Positions 25,583 to 34,789 of a DNA stretch of 64,000 nt are shown one piece after another. The notes beneath the pieces are model-generated. The model searched no databases, was not told the DNA's origin, and worked only from the letters and a program-made list of their open reading frames with translations. Numbering within the stretch: the first letter of the stretch is position 1; each line of letters begins with the position of its first letter. The DNA is from Bradyrhizobium sp. 170. GTDB taxonomy: Bacteria; Pseudomonadota; Alphaproteobacteria; Rhizobiales; Xanthobacteraceae. A program made the translations under genes and the position numbers. The DNA lies in assembly GCF_023101085.1 (NCBI RefSeq), contig NZ_CP064703.1:4526001-4590000 (forward strand), given 5' to 3'.

Positions 25583-26347
25583 TATTTGCTGGCTTAGCAT
25601 GGATGCGCGAGGCGAAATCCCGGGTGGTTTGTCCCGCATATCGCTGCGCTCATGCGGCCTACTCGGTGGTCGACGATAGCTCGCGAAAGCCAGTCCCGCG
25701 AACCCGATCAGCAGCATCGCCCAAGTTGAAGCTTCAGGCACGCCGGAAACCTGCACCTGCAAGGTGAGAGGAGTTAAGTCGTAGATGACTTGGCCGCCGC
25801 CTAGAAATGTATTGCCGTACGCATAGGAGAAAGAGCCGTATCCAGTGAGACCATCTATGACTTCGAAGGAAGTGTAGATCGAATTGGGCATATTGGGGGA
25901 AAAGGCTGTCATATATAGACTTGGCGAAACGTAATAGCCGCCCTTGCCAAGCGCCAAATCTCCTACCGATTGGGTGGTAGATCCAGTGCCAGCGGTGTGC
26001 GATGCGAAGTAGTCGCCGCTAACGAATCCGCCAGCTGAAAAATTGCCGTGTCCAACACTGGGAAAAAGGTCTACGCCCTGAAAAGGTTCAAACGATGATA
26101 CTTGGGTTGAGCTTAAGTTGCCCGGCAAAGCGAGGGAGGTGTCGAAGACGAACTGCAGGTTGAATGACCCGCTGCCGAATTGTCCCGAGTACGGCGGCCC
26201 CAAAATGCCGGTAAATGGATCATAGTTTCCGCTCCAGCTCGCGGTGTAGGTGCCGGCGTAATTGATATTGATAATAGCCGCCACGCATGCATTCGAGCTG
26301 ACGAACAATAGAAAGGCGGCAAACGCAATGATGTTATTAATACGCAT
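25550..26347 (-). CDS. PEP-CTERM-like sorting-domain protein with repeat-derived tail
   Basis: A 265-residue exported protein: signal peptide MRINNIIAFAAFLLFVSS ... CVA, a beta-rich Gly/Ser/Tyr/Phe-rich body, and a sorting signal near residues 205-228 (VPEASTWAMLLIGFAGLAFA then SYRR). The motif reads PEAS instead of PEPS. Normally the protein should end a few residues after YRR. Here it continues about 37 more residues (PPSRPHERSDMRDKPPG and on) encoded by dispersed repeat DNA, which probably replaced the native stop. Whether the altered signal is still processed is unknown. Confidence 0.8.
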   Translation of the reverse strand: MRINNIIAFAAFLLFVSSNACVAAIININYAGTYTASWSGNYDPFTGILGPPYSGQFGSGSFNLQFVFDTSLALPGNLSSTQVSSFEPFQGVDLFPSVGHGNFSAGGFVSGDYFASHTAGTGSTTQSVGDLALGKGGYYVSPSLYMTAFSPNMPNSIYTSFEVIDGLTGYGSFSYAYGNTFLGGGQVIYDLTPLTLQVQVSGVPEASTWAMLLIGFAGLAFASYRRPPSRPHERSDMRDKPPGISPRASMLSQQIARISTTTCAG

Positions 26348-26409
26348 AACTCAACTCCCCAGCAAAGCTCCATTCCACCTTCCCGCGACGGTTGAGTCAA
26401 TGGGGCAAG

Positions 26410-27105
26410 TTAAGTGTCGCCTTTCGGATAAGTGACGGGTAGCAATCGATTGAGCAGCGTGTCGACGGCCGCACTCAAATCGTCTTTGCTGATAAGCGTC
26501 TTTGCCCCGGGCTTGTGAGTGATATTGTCGAAGATGTCCTTTTGTCCGTTCTGCTGAAAATTCCTGATCAGTTTTCTTTCAGCCTCAGGATACCAGTCTT
26601 CCTTTACCGCATAGTCTATTGCTTCCTTCGGAGCGAGGTCTTCCTGTTTCGAAAATTTGTGACCCGGGTTGGCTACCTTAGCCTGTTCTTGAACCAGATG
26701 AGAAAGAATTGTTCGAAATCCGATGGCCGCTAGATTGGGTGCACGATCTTTTATCGCGTTAAATTCTGAGAGTAGAGTTGCGACCTTAGTGTCTGTGACT
26801 CTTGGAATATACTGTTCAAGGATAGGTTGGACTGCCTGCTCACCGTCTACGGCGACGATCGCTTCGTCGACCATCCCAACGGTATCGAAGCGCACTGCGT
26901 TCAGAAGGTCGATGTCTTCGGCGTACTGATGCGCTGACATCATATTGGAGACACGATTGTAAACGCCTGAGCCCGCAAGTCCGCTCCGGTATTTAGGCAA
27001 GAGGTCATTGAGTTTTTTGAACGTTAGATCGCTCTTATTCATTCCAACGAGTTCTTCACGCATCTCGCGGAGTGACTTTAGGATGAATGGCTTCAGGTTT
27101 GACAT
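26410..27105 (-). CDS. Hypothetical helical protein (231 aa)
   Basis: The start is at the ATG at 27105 because a strong RBS (GGAGGGG) lies about 6 bases upstream; the frame extends further but without such support. The product (MSNLKPFILKSLREMREELV at the start) is predicted all-helical, with a central stretch RAPNLAAIGFRTILSHLVQE that faintly recalls DUF4145/HEPN-like proteins. The coding DNA is more AT-rich than the core genes. No family can be claimed; an accessory defence or stress role is only a guess. Confidence 0.7.
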   Translation of the reverse strand: MSNLKPFILKSLREMREELVGMNKSDLTFKKLNDLLPKYRSGLAGSGVYNRVSNMMSAHQYAEDIDLLNAVRFDTVGMVDEAIVAVDGEQAVQPILEQYIPRVTDTKVATLLSEFNAIKDRAPNLAAIGFRTILSHLVQEQAKVANPGHKFSKQEDLAPKEAIDYAVKEDWYPEAERKLIRNFQQNGQKDIFDNITHKPGAKTLISKDDLSAAVDTLLNRLLPVTYPKGDT

Positions 27106-27149
27106 TTGATCCCCCTCCGAAAAAGCCAATCCAACCGCAACCACAAGGC

Positions 27150-27260
27150 GAGGGCAAGTGGCCGAAACAAAACCCGCCCGACCGCGGTCTCGGCATTCCG
27201 ATTCGGGCAGCTGACTGGTCGACTAGGCCGCGGTAAGCAGCCTTTGCGGTGACCATGCAC
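27150..27260 (-). pseudogene. Decayed 3' end of a fifth PEP-CTERM gene with its terminator
   Basis: The sequence from 27151 (gagggcaag ... gccgaaacaaaa, then a damaged hairpin ccgcccgaccgcggtctc) parallels the 3' flank of the PEP-CTERM gene at 3050-3095. The following 27223-27260 resembles the end of such a gene read on the minus strand. No intact sorting motif remains. Confidence 0.35.
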
Positions 27261-27290
27261 TTAACTTTTGGACGCGTGACTTTAGGGCGC

Positions 27291-27401
27291 TTAGCGGCGT
27301 GCGTGGATGATGCCGGCATAGCGGCGGTGTGCCGGCGCCAGCGCGCGGCGCAACCCGTCGGCATCGGACGGCACAAGGACGAGATGAATGTGGTTAGGCA
27401 T
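27291..27401 (-). pseudogene. Fragment of a REP-associated tyrosine transposase (RAYT, Y1_Tnp)
   Basis: Encodes 36 residues beginning MPNHIHLVLVPSDADGLRRA and ending RRYAGIIHARR before a stop. This is the HUH-motif region (H-x-H) of the transposase family that mobilises REP palindromes. The N-terminal part, the catalytic Tyr region and the C-terminus are missing. It lies close to several dispersed palindromic repeats, consistent with their being old RAYT substrates. Confidence 0.75.
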
Positions 27402-27479
27402 CAGAATTACGACAGTGCTGTACTTAATTTTGGGCCCCTTTGTTCGGGGCCGCGCTTGGCAGGCTTGAGAACGCGCTGC

Positions 27480-28350
27480 GTCTTGCGCTCGATGTCGCTA
27501 TGCTCATGCGGGCGACTCACTCGCTAAAGGCGGTCGAAATCATAGGTCCCGTGTCGCTGCGCCAAAGCGCGATTTTCTCCAACAACTTCAAGCTGATTTG
27601 CCCGGTCCAGCCTCGCCCCCAAAAATATTCCGCTTCTCGGCTAACCCAAATCACTCCTACAACTCCCGCCATCCCGTCCCGAGAAGAGGGGCGTTGGCCA
27701 TCGTCACGAACGTTGGGACGGGTTGCGGTGGACGCGGCAGCGTCAGGCGCGAACGGTGTTTGCAGGGCGGTCCTCCGTGAGCGAGCACGACGCGCAGACG
27801 AACGGCGCTTAAACGCTTTCGCCAGACGTTTGGCCGGCGGCACTGGCTGGCTGAATGGTTTGGCGGAGGAAGCTGCGTACGGCAAAACCGTGTGGTCCCG
27901 GCACCCGTTGCTGGTGTCAAGCCGGCGGAGGATTGCAAAGCTCAACCGGGCAATGCAAGCCGCTAATTCGCTGGCGACGGAGGCAAGACGAATTCGTCTC
28001 CGGGGAGAGCTCGGCATAAGCCGTAAGACCATTGCGCAGGGAATGCCGGGATGCTCCGGCTGTACCTGTATGCTCGTGTGCGCATTCTTGAGTGCATCTT
28101 GCACACGAGATCGCGGGTGCAGCAAGCATCCGGCATTCCCTGCGCCCTCTGATTTCTGGAGGGACAAGGTTCATGCAAACCTCGGGCGCACTGCGCCGCG
28201 AGATCGTTGCGTCACATTCAGTTGTCATCGTCCGCCTTGTGCGCAATTGCGCACTGGGGCGGACGATCCAGTATTCCAGAGAAGTCAATGATTGAATCGA
28301 TAAGCCACGGCGTACTGGATCACCCGCCTTCGCGGGTGATGACAGTTATT
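27480..28350. repeat. Repeat-rich non-coding region
   Basis: Long frames on both strands here (up to 283 residues) have no domain and are Arg/Ser/Pro-rich. The minus-strand version (for example HPGIPCAMVLRLMPSSPRR) is of a kind I recall as spuriously annotated in many Bradyrhizobium and Rhodopseudomonas genomes. Inverted segments are visible (cacccgccttcgcgggtgat at 28321-28340), plus a half unit of the ggatgagcg-type repeat near 27483-27521. I see no real gene. Confidence 0.5.
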
Positions 28351-28371
28351 GATGTTGACACAGCTCAGCCC

Positions 28372-28977
28372 TCAAAACGGCTTGCTCAGAAACCTCGATC
28401 CCTTCAATCCGTAGCGCCACGGCAGATCGACCGCTTTTGTAATTCCGATCCGCACGCCCGCGGCGATGTCGGGTTTGCCGAGCCTCGCATGCAGCGCGAA
28501 CGGCGGGTGATCGAGCGGCAATTCGTTATGTTTGACCGAGATGCCGAGCGCCTCGCAGAGCTTGCCGGGCCCGGAACACAGCGCGCGCTCCTCCTGCAGG
28601 CCCCGGCGTCGGCGCATAGCCGATATGCCATGGGTCGGCTGCAGCGCGCGGATCAGCACGGCGCTGGCCGAGCCTTCCGCCTCGCAGACGAAATTGGCGC
28701 ACCAGTGGATGCCGTAGGAGCGGTAGACATAGGCAAAACCCGGCGGGCCGAACATCACCCGGTTACGCGGCGTCGGCCCATTGAAGGAATGCGCGGCCGG
28801 ATCGGTGTGATGATAGGCCTCGACCTCGGTGATGATGCCGCCGACGCCGTCGACCAAGAGCGTCGCCCCGATCAGGTCGGGCGCGACCTCGTGAACGCTG
28901 CGGCCAAAGAACGAGCGTTTCAGCGGCTTGCCGAGGCGGGGGGCGGCGGCATCGGCCGGCTTCGGATTTTGAGGCAT
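28372..28977 (-). CDS. DNA-3-methyladenine glycosylase (AAG/MPG family)
   Basis: About 201 residues from the ATG at 28977 (29019 is an alternative). Family motifs are present: [24 protein letters not shown] (catalytic Glu), [22 protein letters not shown], and [12 protein letters not shown]. It removes alkylated purines in base excision repair. It is transcribed divergently from lipA. Confidence 0.93.
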   Translation of the reverse strand: MPQNPKPADAAAPRLGKPLKRSFFGRSVHEVAPDLIGATLLVDGVGGIITEVEAYHHTDPAAHSFNGPTPRNRVMFGPPGFAYVYRSYGIHWCANFVCEAEGSASAVLIRALQPTHGISAMRRRRGLQEERALCSGPGKLCEALGISVKHNELPLDHPPFALHARLGKPDIAAGVRIGITKAVDLPWRYGLKGSRFLSKPF

Positions 28978-29132
28978 TTTCAAGTGAGAATCGTTCGCGG
29001 AACAGGTGAAATTAGTCATTATCTTGCACGTTCTGCTAGGTTTCGCGAGCCGGGCCAGCGGGCCTTGCGAGTCGGGTTGCAGGCGCGAGCAACACGGATT
29101 AGCTAGGTATTCTCGCCATTTCCGGACTTAAC

Positions 29133-30092
29133 ATGGTCGTTCTCGTCGATACCGTCTCCGCTACCCAGGTGCGCCCGCGTCACCCCGAAAAGGTGAACCG
29201 GCCGGATGCGCTGTCGCCGCCCAAACCTGACTGGATCAGGGTGCGCGCGCCGAATACCCGCGGCTACGCCGACACCCGCAAGATCGTCAAAGAGAACGGC
29301 CTCGTCACGGTGTGCGAGGAGGCCGGCTGCCCGAACATCGGCGAGTGCTGGGACAAGAAGCACGCCACCTTCATGATCATGGGGGACACCTGCACGCGGG
29401 CCTGCGCGTTCTGCAACGTCAAGACCGGCATGCCCGGCGCGCTCGACGCCGCCGAACCGGAACATGTGGCGGAGGCGACCTACAAGCTCGGGCTCGCACA
29501 TATCGTCATCACCTCGGTCGATCGCGACGATCTGGCCGACGGCGGCGCCGAGCATTTCGCGCAGACCATCCGCGCCATCCGCTCGCGCTGCCCGACCACG
29601 ACCATCGAAATTCTCACCCCGGACTTCCTGCGCAAGGAAGGCGCGCTCGAAGTGGTCGCGGCGGCCAGGCCCGACGTGTTCAACCACAATCTTGAAACCG
29701 TGCCGTCGCGTTATCTGACGGTGCGGCCGGGCGCGCGCTATTTCCATTCGATCCGGCTGCTGCAGCGGGTCAAGGAGATCGATCCGACGATCTTCACCAA
29801 GTCAGGCATCATGGTCGGCCTCGGCGAGGAGCGGCACGAGGTGCTGCAGGTGATGGACGATCTGCGCTCGGCCGAGGTCGATTTCCTGACCATCGGGCAA
29901 TATCTGCAGCCGACCCGCAAGCATCACGCCGTCATGCGCTACGTGACCCCGGATGAATTCGGAGGGTATGAGAAGGTCGCCTACACCAAGGGTTTTCTGA
30001 TGGTGTCGGCGAGCCCCTTGACCCGCTCGTCGCACCATGCGGGCGAAGATTTCGCCAAGCTGCAGGCGGCGCGCCTCGCGCGGACCCGCTAG
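29133..30092 (+). CDS. lipA: Lipoyl synthase
   Basis: A 319-residue radical-SAM enzyme inserting two sulfurs into protein-bound octanoate. Both iron-sulfur cluster motifs are seen: the auxiliary cluster Cys61, Cys66, Cys72 ([12 protein letters not shown]) and the radical-SAM cluster Cys87, Cys91, Cys94 (CTRACAFC). The C-terminal Ser ligand motif is [12 protein letters not shown]. It heads a run of three close genes (16-bp gap to the next). Confidence 0.97.
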   Translation: MVVLVDTVSATQVRPRHPEKVNRPDALSPPKPDWIRVRAPNTRGYADTRKIVKENGLVTVCEEAGCPNIGECWDKKHATFMIMGDTCTRACAFCNVKTGMPGALDAAEPEHVAEATYKLGLAHIVITSVDRDDLADGGAEHFAQTIRAIRSRCPTTTIEILTPDFLRKEGALEVVAAARPDVFNHNLETVPSRYLTVRPGARYFHSIRLLQRVKEIDPTIFTKSGIMVGLGEERHEVLQVMDDLRSAEVDFLTIGQYLQPTRKHHAVMRYVTPDEFGGYEKVAYTKGFLMVSASPLTRSSHHAGEDFAKLQAARLARTR

Positions 30093-30107
30093 CCCCGGAT
30101 TGAACCA

Positions 30108-30644
30108 ATGCAACGCGTTCTTGTCATGGGATCATCGGGGTCCGGCAAGTCGACATTTGCTCGACGGCTATCGGAGATGACGGGCGTTCCCTTCGTTTCG
30201 CTGGACGCGCTATACTGGAAACCCGGCTGGGTCAAATCCGACACGGCCGAGTTTCGCGGGCGGTTGACCGAGGTGGCGCTCCAGCCGCACTGGATCATGG
30301 ACGGGAATTTCCCCTCGCATCTTGTCGAACTGCGCCGCGACGCCTGCGACACCGTGATCTGGTTCGATCTGCCGCGCTGGAGCTGCATGCTCGGCATCAT
30401 GAAGCGGATCGCCGGCAGCTATGGCAGCGTTCGCCCGGAAATGGCTGAGGGTTGTCCGGAGAGAATCGACTTCGAGTTCTTTCGCTATGTCTGGACCTAT
30501 CGCCGGCAACAGCGGCCGAAACTCCTGGACTATTTTGGGGGGCTGCGGGCCGATCAATCGCTGGTCTGCTTCACCGACCGGGCGCAGGCGAGCGACTATC
30601 TGAAGGAAATCGCGCTCAAGCAGAACCGGGAGAGTGTCCACTGA
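30108..30644 (+). CDS. Small P-loop kinase-like protein (topology modulation/FlaR family)
   Basis: A 178-residue P-loop NTPase with Walker A GSSGSGKS at residues 8-15 and the family motif LDALYWKPGW, followed by WIMDGNF and a C-terminal RRQQRPKLLDYF. These are adenylate-kinase-like proteins historically named DNA topology modulation or FlaR. The substrate is not established. Its TGA overlaps the ATG of the next gene. Confidence 0.85.
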   Translation: MQRVLVMGSSGSGKSTFARRLSEMTGVPFVSLDALYWKPGWVKSDTAEFRGRLTEVALQPHWIMDGNFPSHLVELRRDACDTVIWFDLPRWSCMLGIMKRIAGSYGSVRPEMAEGCPERIDFEFFRYVWTYRRQQRPKLLDYFGGLRADQSLVCFTDRAQASDYLKEIALKQNRESVH

Positions 30645-31123
30645 TGCCGCGCTTTTCCAGCAAGCGCCGGGTTCATCACACCGCGCAGCAGATGTTCGAT
30701 CTGGTCGCCGATGTCGAGCGTTACCCGGAATTCGTGCCGCTGTGCCAGTCGCTGAAAATACGTCAGCGCACGTCGAGGGGAGACGGCACTGAAATCATCG
30801 TTGCCGACATGACCGTGTCGTTCAAGCTGGTGCGGGAATCCTTCACCAGCCGGGTGACGCTGGATCGGCCGAACCTGAAGATCATGGTCGAATATCTGAA
30901 GGGCCCGTTCAGCAACCTCGAAAACCGCTGGACGTTCGAGTCGAAGTCCGAAACCGACTGCGATGTCGGGTTCTTCCTGTCCTACGAGTTCAGAAGCCGG
31001 ATGCTGGCGATGCTGATGGGAACGATGTTCGACGCCGCGTTCCAGCGCTTCGCCGCCGCGTTCGAAAAGCGGGCGGATGCGGTTTACGGGAAGGGTGGGG
31101 CGCTATCAGGCAAGACTGGCTAG
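30644..31123 (+). CDS. RatA/Coq10-type START-domain protein
   Basis: A 159-residue polyketide-cyclase/START-like protein. The start MPRFSSKRRVHHTAQQMFDL and VERYPEFVPLC are hallmarks of the Coq10/RatA family, with FSNLENRWTF and DVGFFLSYEFRS in the middle. In alphaproteobacteria these probably bind ubiquinone or lipids for respiratory function; the 'RatA toxin' label applies to E. coli. Translationally coupled to the P-loop gene (TGATG). Confidence 0.9.
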   Translation: MPRFSSKRRVHHTAQQMFDLVADVERYPEFVPLCQSLKIRQRTSRGDGTEIIVADMTVSFKLVRESFTSRVTLDRPNLKIMVEYLKGPFSNLENRWTFESKSETDCDVGFFLSYEFRSRMLAMLMGTMFDAAFQRFAAAFEKRADAVYGKGGALSGKTG

Positions 31124-31902
31124 ACATCAGCGAAGTCAGCGCGATCGGCCAGGCGCTGCGCGGCGGCGTCATAGTGCTTGCGCGCTTTTTCCCGCGCCGC
31201 GACGGAGTCGCCGCGCTTGATGGCTTCGACCAGCCGCGCCTGCTCCTCGATGGCGACCGCGGCGAGTTCCGTTGCCTTGGTATTCTTGACAGCGACCGAT
31301 CGAAGTTTTTCGGCGATCTGGCTGTCGATCATCACGATGAAATTGAGCGCGTGTTCGTTGTCAGCCACCTTGGCGATGGCGTGGATGAGCTGACGCTCGG
31401 CCTCGAAATGACGCTCGGCGCCGTGATCGCTGTCGCCGATCGCGTCCCGCATCTCCTTGAGAATGGCTTCCATACGGGCGATGTCGCGGTTGGATCGCGC
31501 CTGCGCCGCATCCGCCGCGACCTCGATGACGACGCCGTTCCGCAAACGCAAGAGCTTCAACAGCTCCTTGCGCTTCTTGAAGCATTCCGGGCTGATCCGA
31601 AAAGCCGTACGCTCCTGCGGCTGGGCGATGAAGGCGCCAACGCCGACGCGGCTTTGAACGATGCCGTCATACTTGAGTTGCGAGATCGCTTCGCGCACGA
31701 CGGTTCGCGCAACACCGAATTCTGTCGCCAGCGCCTGTTCGGACGGCAGGCGATCACCAGGCCGAAGCTCGCCCGCGAGCAGGGCGCTGGTCAGGCTGGC
31801 GACAATTTCCTCTGGCAATGAAGGGCTGCGCTCGACGGATTTGAATTTCACCAGATGTCCTGTCCAGATGGCGTCGTCGTCTGGCCCGTCGTTGCAATCC
31901 AC
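31120..31902 (-). CDS. GntR/FadR-family transcriptional regulator
   Basis: About 260 residues: an N-terminal winged helix (LLAGELRPGDRLPSEQALAT and GVARTVVREAISQLKYDGIV) and a C-terminal FadR-type (FCD) all-helical effector domain. The first 17 residues may not be translated, since a GTG at 31851 is an alternative. It lies back-to-back with the dehydrogenase/TPP-enzyme pair (175-bp gap), so it likely controls them in response to an organic acid. Its stop overlaps the end of the RatA-like gene by four bases. Confidence 0.9.
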   Translation of the reverse strand: MDCNDGPDDDAIWTGHLVKFKSVERSPSLPEEIVASLTSALLAGELRPGDRLPSEQALATEFGVARTVVREAISQLKYDGIVQSRVGVGAFIAQPQERTAFRISPECFKKRKELLKLLRLRNGVVIEVAADAAQARSNRDIARMEAILKEMRDAIGDSDHGAERHFEAERQLIHAIAKVADNEHALNFIVMIDSQIAEKLRSVAVKNTKATELAAVAIEEQARLVEAIKRGDSVAAREKARKHYDAAAQRLADRADFADV

Positions 31903-32076
31903 GCCAGTCAGCAGGGAGGCATATCGAAATAAGGCTGGCGGCGCAATGGATTAATCCGGTTGTCAGACAGCCTGCGAGCATGGTAGCCGAGCAAAAATGG
32001 CTGGCGATGCAGCGAAGCTGCGACAAGCGAATGCCGGAAACCCAAGACACCATCAAACCATAACGGAAGGCTTGAG

Positions 32077-33006
32077 ATGACGACATTCGAACGCGTTGGC
32101 TTTATCGGCCTCGGCGGAATGGGACGAGGGTTGGTGAAGAATCTCGTCGCCAAGGGCGTGGAGGTCACCGCCTATGATCTCAACCCGGCCGCCGTGGCGG
32201 TCGCCAAATCGTTTGACGCGACCGTTGCCAAGAGCGTCCAGGAGATCCGCGACAATTGCCGCATCATCATGATTTGCGTCAATGAAGCCGAGGATGTCGA
32301 GGCGTTGATGATTTGCGGCGACGGGCTGCTCGCCGGCCCGGCATCAGGGTTCATCATCGTGGATCACACCACTGGCAGCCCGCAGATGGTCGCGAAGCTC
32401 GACCGCATGGTGCGTGCGGCCGGCGGGCGCTACGCCGAGGCACCGATGACGCGGACCCCGAAACATGCCGATATCGGCAAAGTCAACGTCCTGTTCGGCG
32501 GCGAACGCGACCTGCTCGACGACCTCAGGCCCTATTTCGAGCTCTATGCCGAAAACATTTTCCACATCGGCCCGCTGGGACACGCCATCCGCCTCAAACT
32601 CATTCACAACTACATCGCCTTCGCCAATGTGGCGGCATGGTGCGAGGGGTTTGCGCTCGCCGCAAAGGACGGGCTCGATCTCTCGCAGGTGATCGGCATC
32701 ATCTCGGCCGCCGGCGCCAAGAGCGGCATGCTCGATCTCTATGGCCAGGCCACGCTCGATGGCGACTTCACGCCGCTGATGTCGCTGGCGAACGCCCGCA
32801 AGGACGTTCGCTATTACGCACGCTGGCTGGAGGAAGCGGGCCTGCCGGGCTTTATGGCGGAGGCGGTGCACCAGACCTACCGGCAGGCGGCGCTGCTGGG
32901 GCACGACGGCGAGTCCTGCACCGCCGTCATCAAGGCCTATGAGGCCGTGACCGGGGTAGATGCGCGGATCGCACCGAAAGACCAACAACAAGAACAAGGA
33001 AAATGA
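32077..33006 (+). CDS. 3-hydroxyisobutyrate/beta-hydroxyacid dehydrogenase family protein
   Basis: A 309-residue NAD(P)-dependent oxidoreductase of the 6-phosphogluconate/tartronate-semialdehyde reductase type. The Rossmann motif is GFIGLGGMGRGLV. The substrate motif is DHTTGSPQM, and the catalytic Lys174 lies in IRLKLIHNYI. With the downstream carboligase-like TPP enzyme it could form a tartronate-semialdehyde or similar 2-oxoacid route (glyoxylate carboligase + reductase logic). The exact substrate is an inference. Confidence 0.9.
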   Translation: MTTFERVGFIGLGGMGRGLVKNLVAKGVEVTAYDLNPAAVAVAKSFDATVAKSVQEIRDNCRIIMICVNEAEDVEALMICGDGLLAGPASGFIIVDHTTGSPQMVAKLDRMVRAAGGRYAEAPMTRTPKHADIGKVNVLFGGERDLLDDLRPYFELYAENIFHIGPLGHAIRLKLIHNYIAFANVAAWCEGFALAAKDGLDLSQVIGIISAAGAKSGMLDLYGQATLDGDFTPLMSLANARKDVRYYARWLEEAGLPGFMAEAVHQTYRQAALLGHDGESCTAVIKAYEAVTGVDARIAPKDQQQEQGK

Positions 33007-33107
33007 CCGGCGGCATATCTGACCTTGCAGGAAAACCGGTTGCTGGCGCCGACGCCAGTCTTTAAGCCGGTCCCAAATCCGTAATCCCGTAACCGAAGGA
33101 TGAGGCG

Positions 33108-34781
33108 ATGGACGTGAATCTTCGAACCGGTGGCCATATTCTGATCGAGCAACTGGCCCTGCACGGCGCCGACACCGTGTTCGGGGTGCCCGGCGAGAGC
33201 TTCCTGGCCGCGCTCGACGGCATGTACCAGAGCCAGCGCGTGCGGTTCATCAACGCCCGGCATGAGGGCGGAGCCGCCATGATGGCGGACGCCTATGGCA
33301 AGCTGACGGGCCGCCCGGGCATCGCGTTTGCCACGCGCGGACCCGGCGCCACCAATGCGTCCGCCGGCGTCCATGTCGCATTTCAGGATTCGACGCCCAT
33401 GATCCTTTTGCTGGGCCAGGTCGGGCGCGACATGATGGAGCGCGAGGCGTTCCAGGAAATCGACTATCGGCTGATGTTCGGGCCGATGGCGAAATGGGTC
33501 GCCCAGATCGACGATGCGCGGCGGATTCCAGAGTTCATCTCGCGCGCCTTCTACACCGCGACCTCGGGCCGCCCCGGCCCAGTCGTGCTGGCGCTGCCCG
33601 AGGATATGCTGACCGACACAGCCGAGGTGCCGGATGCGCCGCCCTACACTCCGCTTCCCATCGCGCCTGATGACGGCGCCCTGCGGCAGTTCCATACGCT
33701 GCTTTCGGAAGCGAAGAAGCCGTTCCTGATTGTCGGCGGCGGCGGATGGAACGATCAGGCACGCCGCGATCTCGAGGCGTTTGCATCGGCGCATGAAGTG
33801 CCCGTCGGCGTTTCGTTCCGCTGCCAGGACTATTTCGATAATCTGCATCCCTGCTATGGCGGCCATGTCGGCATCGGCCTCGACGCAAAAATCGCCGACC
33901 GGATCCGCAACAGCGACCTAGTGATCGCGCTTGGCGCGAGGCTGGGGGAGGCCACCACATCCGGCTACACGATGTTCGATATTCCAAAACCGAGACAGCC
34001 GCTGGTACACGTCTATCCCGACCCCGAAGAGATCGGCCGCGTCTATTCGCCGACGCTCGGCGTTGTCGCGAGCAGCGCGGCCTTTGCGGCGGCGATCAAG
34101 CGGCTGGAGCCGAAGCATCGATCGCGCGCCGACTATGTCAAGGCGGCGCATGCCGACTATCTCGCCTTTGCCGAGCCGACGCGCTCGCCCGGCGACGTCC
34201 AGCTCTCGCAGATCGTGCGCGGTTTGAGCGATCGCTTGCCCCATGACACCATCATCTGCAACGGCGCCGGCAATTATGCGGTCTGGGTGCATCGGTTCTG
34301 GCGCTATCGGCAATATCGCACTGAACTCGCGCCGACGTCGGGTTCGATGGGTTATGGCTTGCCCGCGGCGGTCGCTGCCAAGCAGTTGCATCCGGAACGC
34401 ATGGTGATCGCATTTGCCGGCGACGGCTGCTTCCAGATGACCGGGATGGAGTTCATGACGGCGGTGGAGAACCGGCTGCCGCTGATTGTGATCGTCTGCA
34501 ACAACGGCATGTACGGCACCATCCGGATGCATCAGGAGCGGACCTATCCTGGCCGTGTTTCCGGCACCGATCTCGCCAACCCCGACTTCGCGGCGCTGGC
34601 GCGCGCCTGCGGCGGCTTTGGCGCCCATGTCGAGCGAACCGAAGACTTCGCGCGCGCGTTCGACGAAGCCGTGGCAAGCGGACTTCCGGCCATCATCGAG
34701 CTTTCGATCAGCCCGGAAGCATTGACGCCGGTGAGCTCGCTGAGCGAAACGCGCGCCAAGGCGCTGGCTGCGCAGGGTTGA
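33108..34781 (+). CDS. Thiamine-pyrophosphate enzyme, acetolactate-synthase-like
   Basis: A 557-residue TPP-dependent enzyme. The N-terminal domain is FGVPGESFLAALDGM with catalytic Glu53 in NARHEGGAAMMADAYGK. The middle domain follows, and the C-terminal TPP-binding motif is AGDGCFQMTGMEFMTAVENR. No regulatory small subunit is adjacent, so it is likely a catabolic carboligase or decarboxylase rather than biosynthetic IlvB. It follows the dehydrogenase by 101 bp under the FadR-type regulator. Confidence 0.9.
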   Translation: MDVNLRTGGHILIEQLALHGADTVFGVPGESFLAALDGMYQSQRVRFINARHEGGAAMMADAYGKLTGRPGIAFATRGPGATNASAGVHVAFQDSTPMILLLGQVGRDMMEREAFQEIDYRLMFGPMAKWVAQIDDARRIPEFISRAFYTATSGRPGPVVLALPEDMLTDTAEVPDAPPYTPLPIAPDDGALRQFHTLLSEAKKPFLIVGGGGWNDQARRDLEAFASAHEVPVGVSFRCQDYFDNLHPCYGGHVGIGLDAKIADRIRNSDLVIALGARLGEATTSGYTMFDIPKPRQPLVHVYPDPEEIGRVYSPTLGVVASSAAFAAAIKRLEPKHRSRADYVKAAHADYLAFAEPTRSPGDVQLSQIVRGLSDRLPHDTIICNGAGNYAVWVHRFWRYRQYRTELAPTSGSMGYGLPAAVAAKQLHPERMVIAFAGDGCFQMTGMEFMTAVENRLPLIVIVCNNGMYGTIRMHQERTYPGRVSGTDLANPDFAALARACGGFGAHVERTEDFARAFDEAVASGLPAIIELSISPEALTPVSSLSETRAKALAAQG

Positions 34782-34789
34782 TACCGGCT

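Noticed and set aside
27440..28291. Long frames on both strands (283 and 216 residues)
   Set aside because: Low-complexity repeat-derived sequence without domains; judged a dispersed repeat region.
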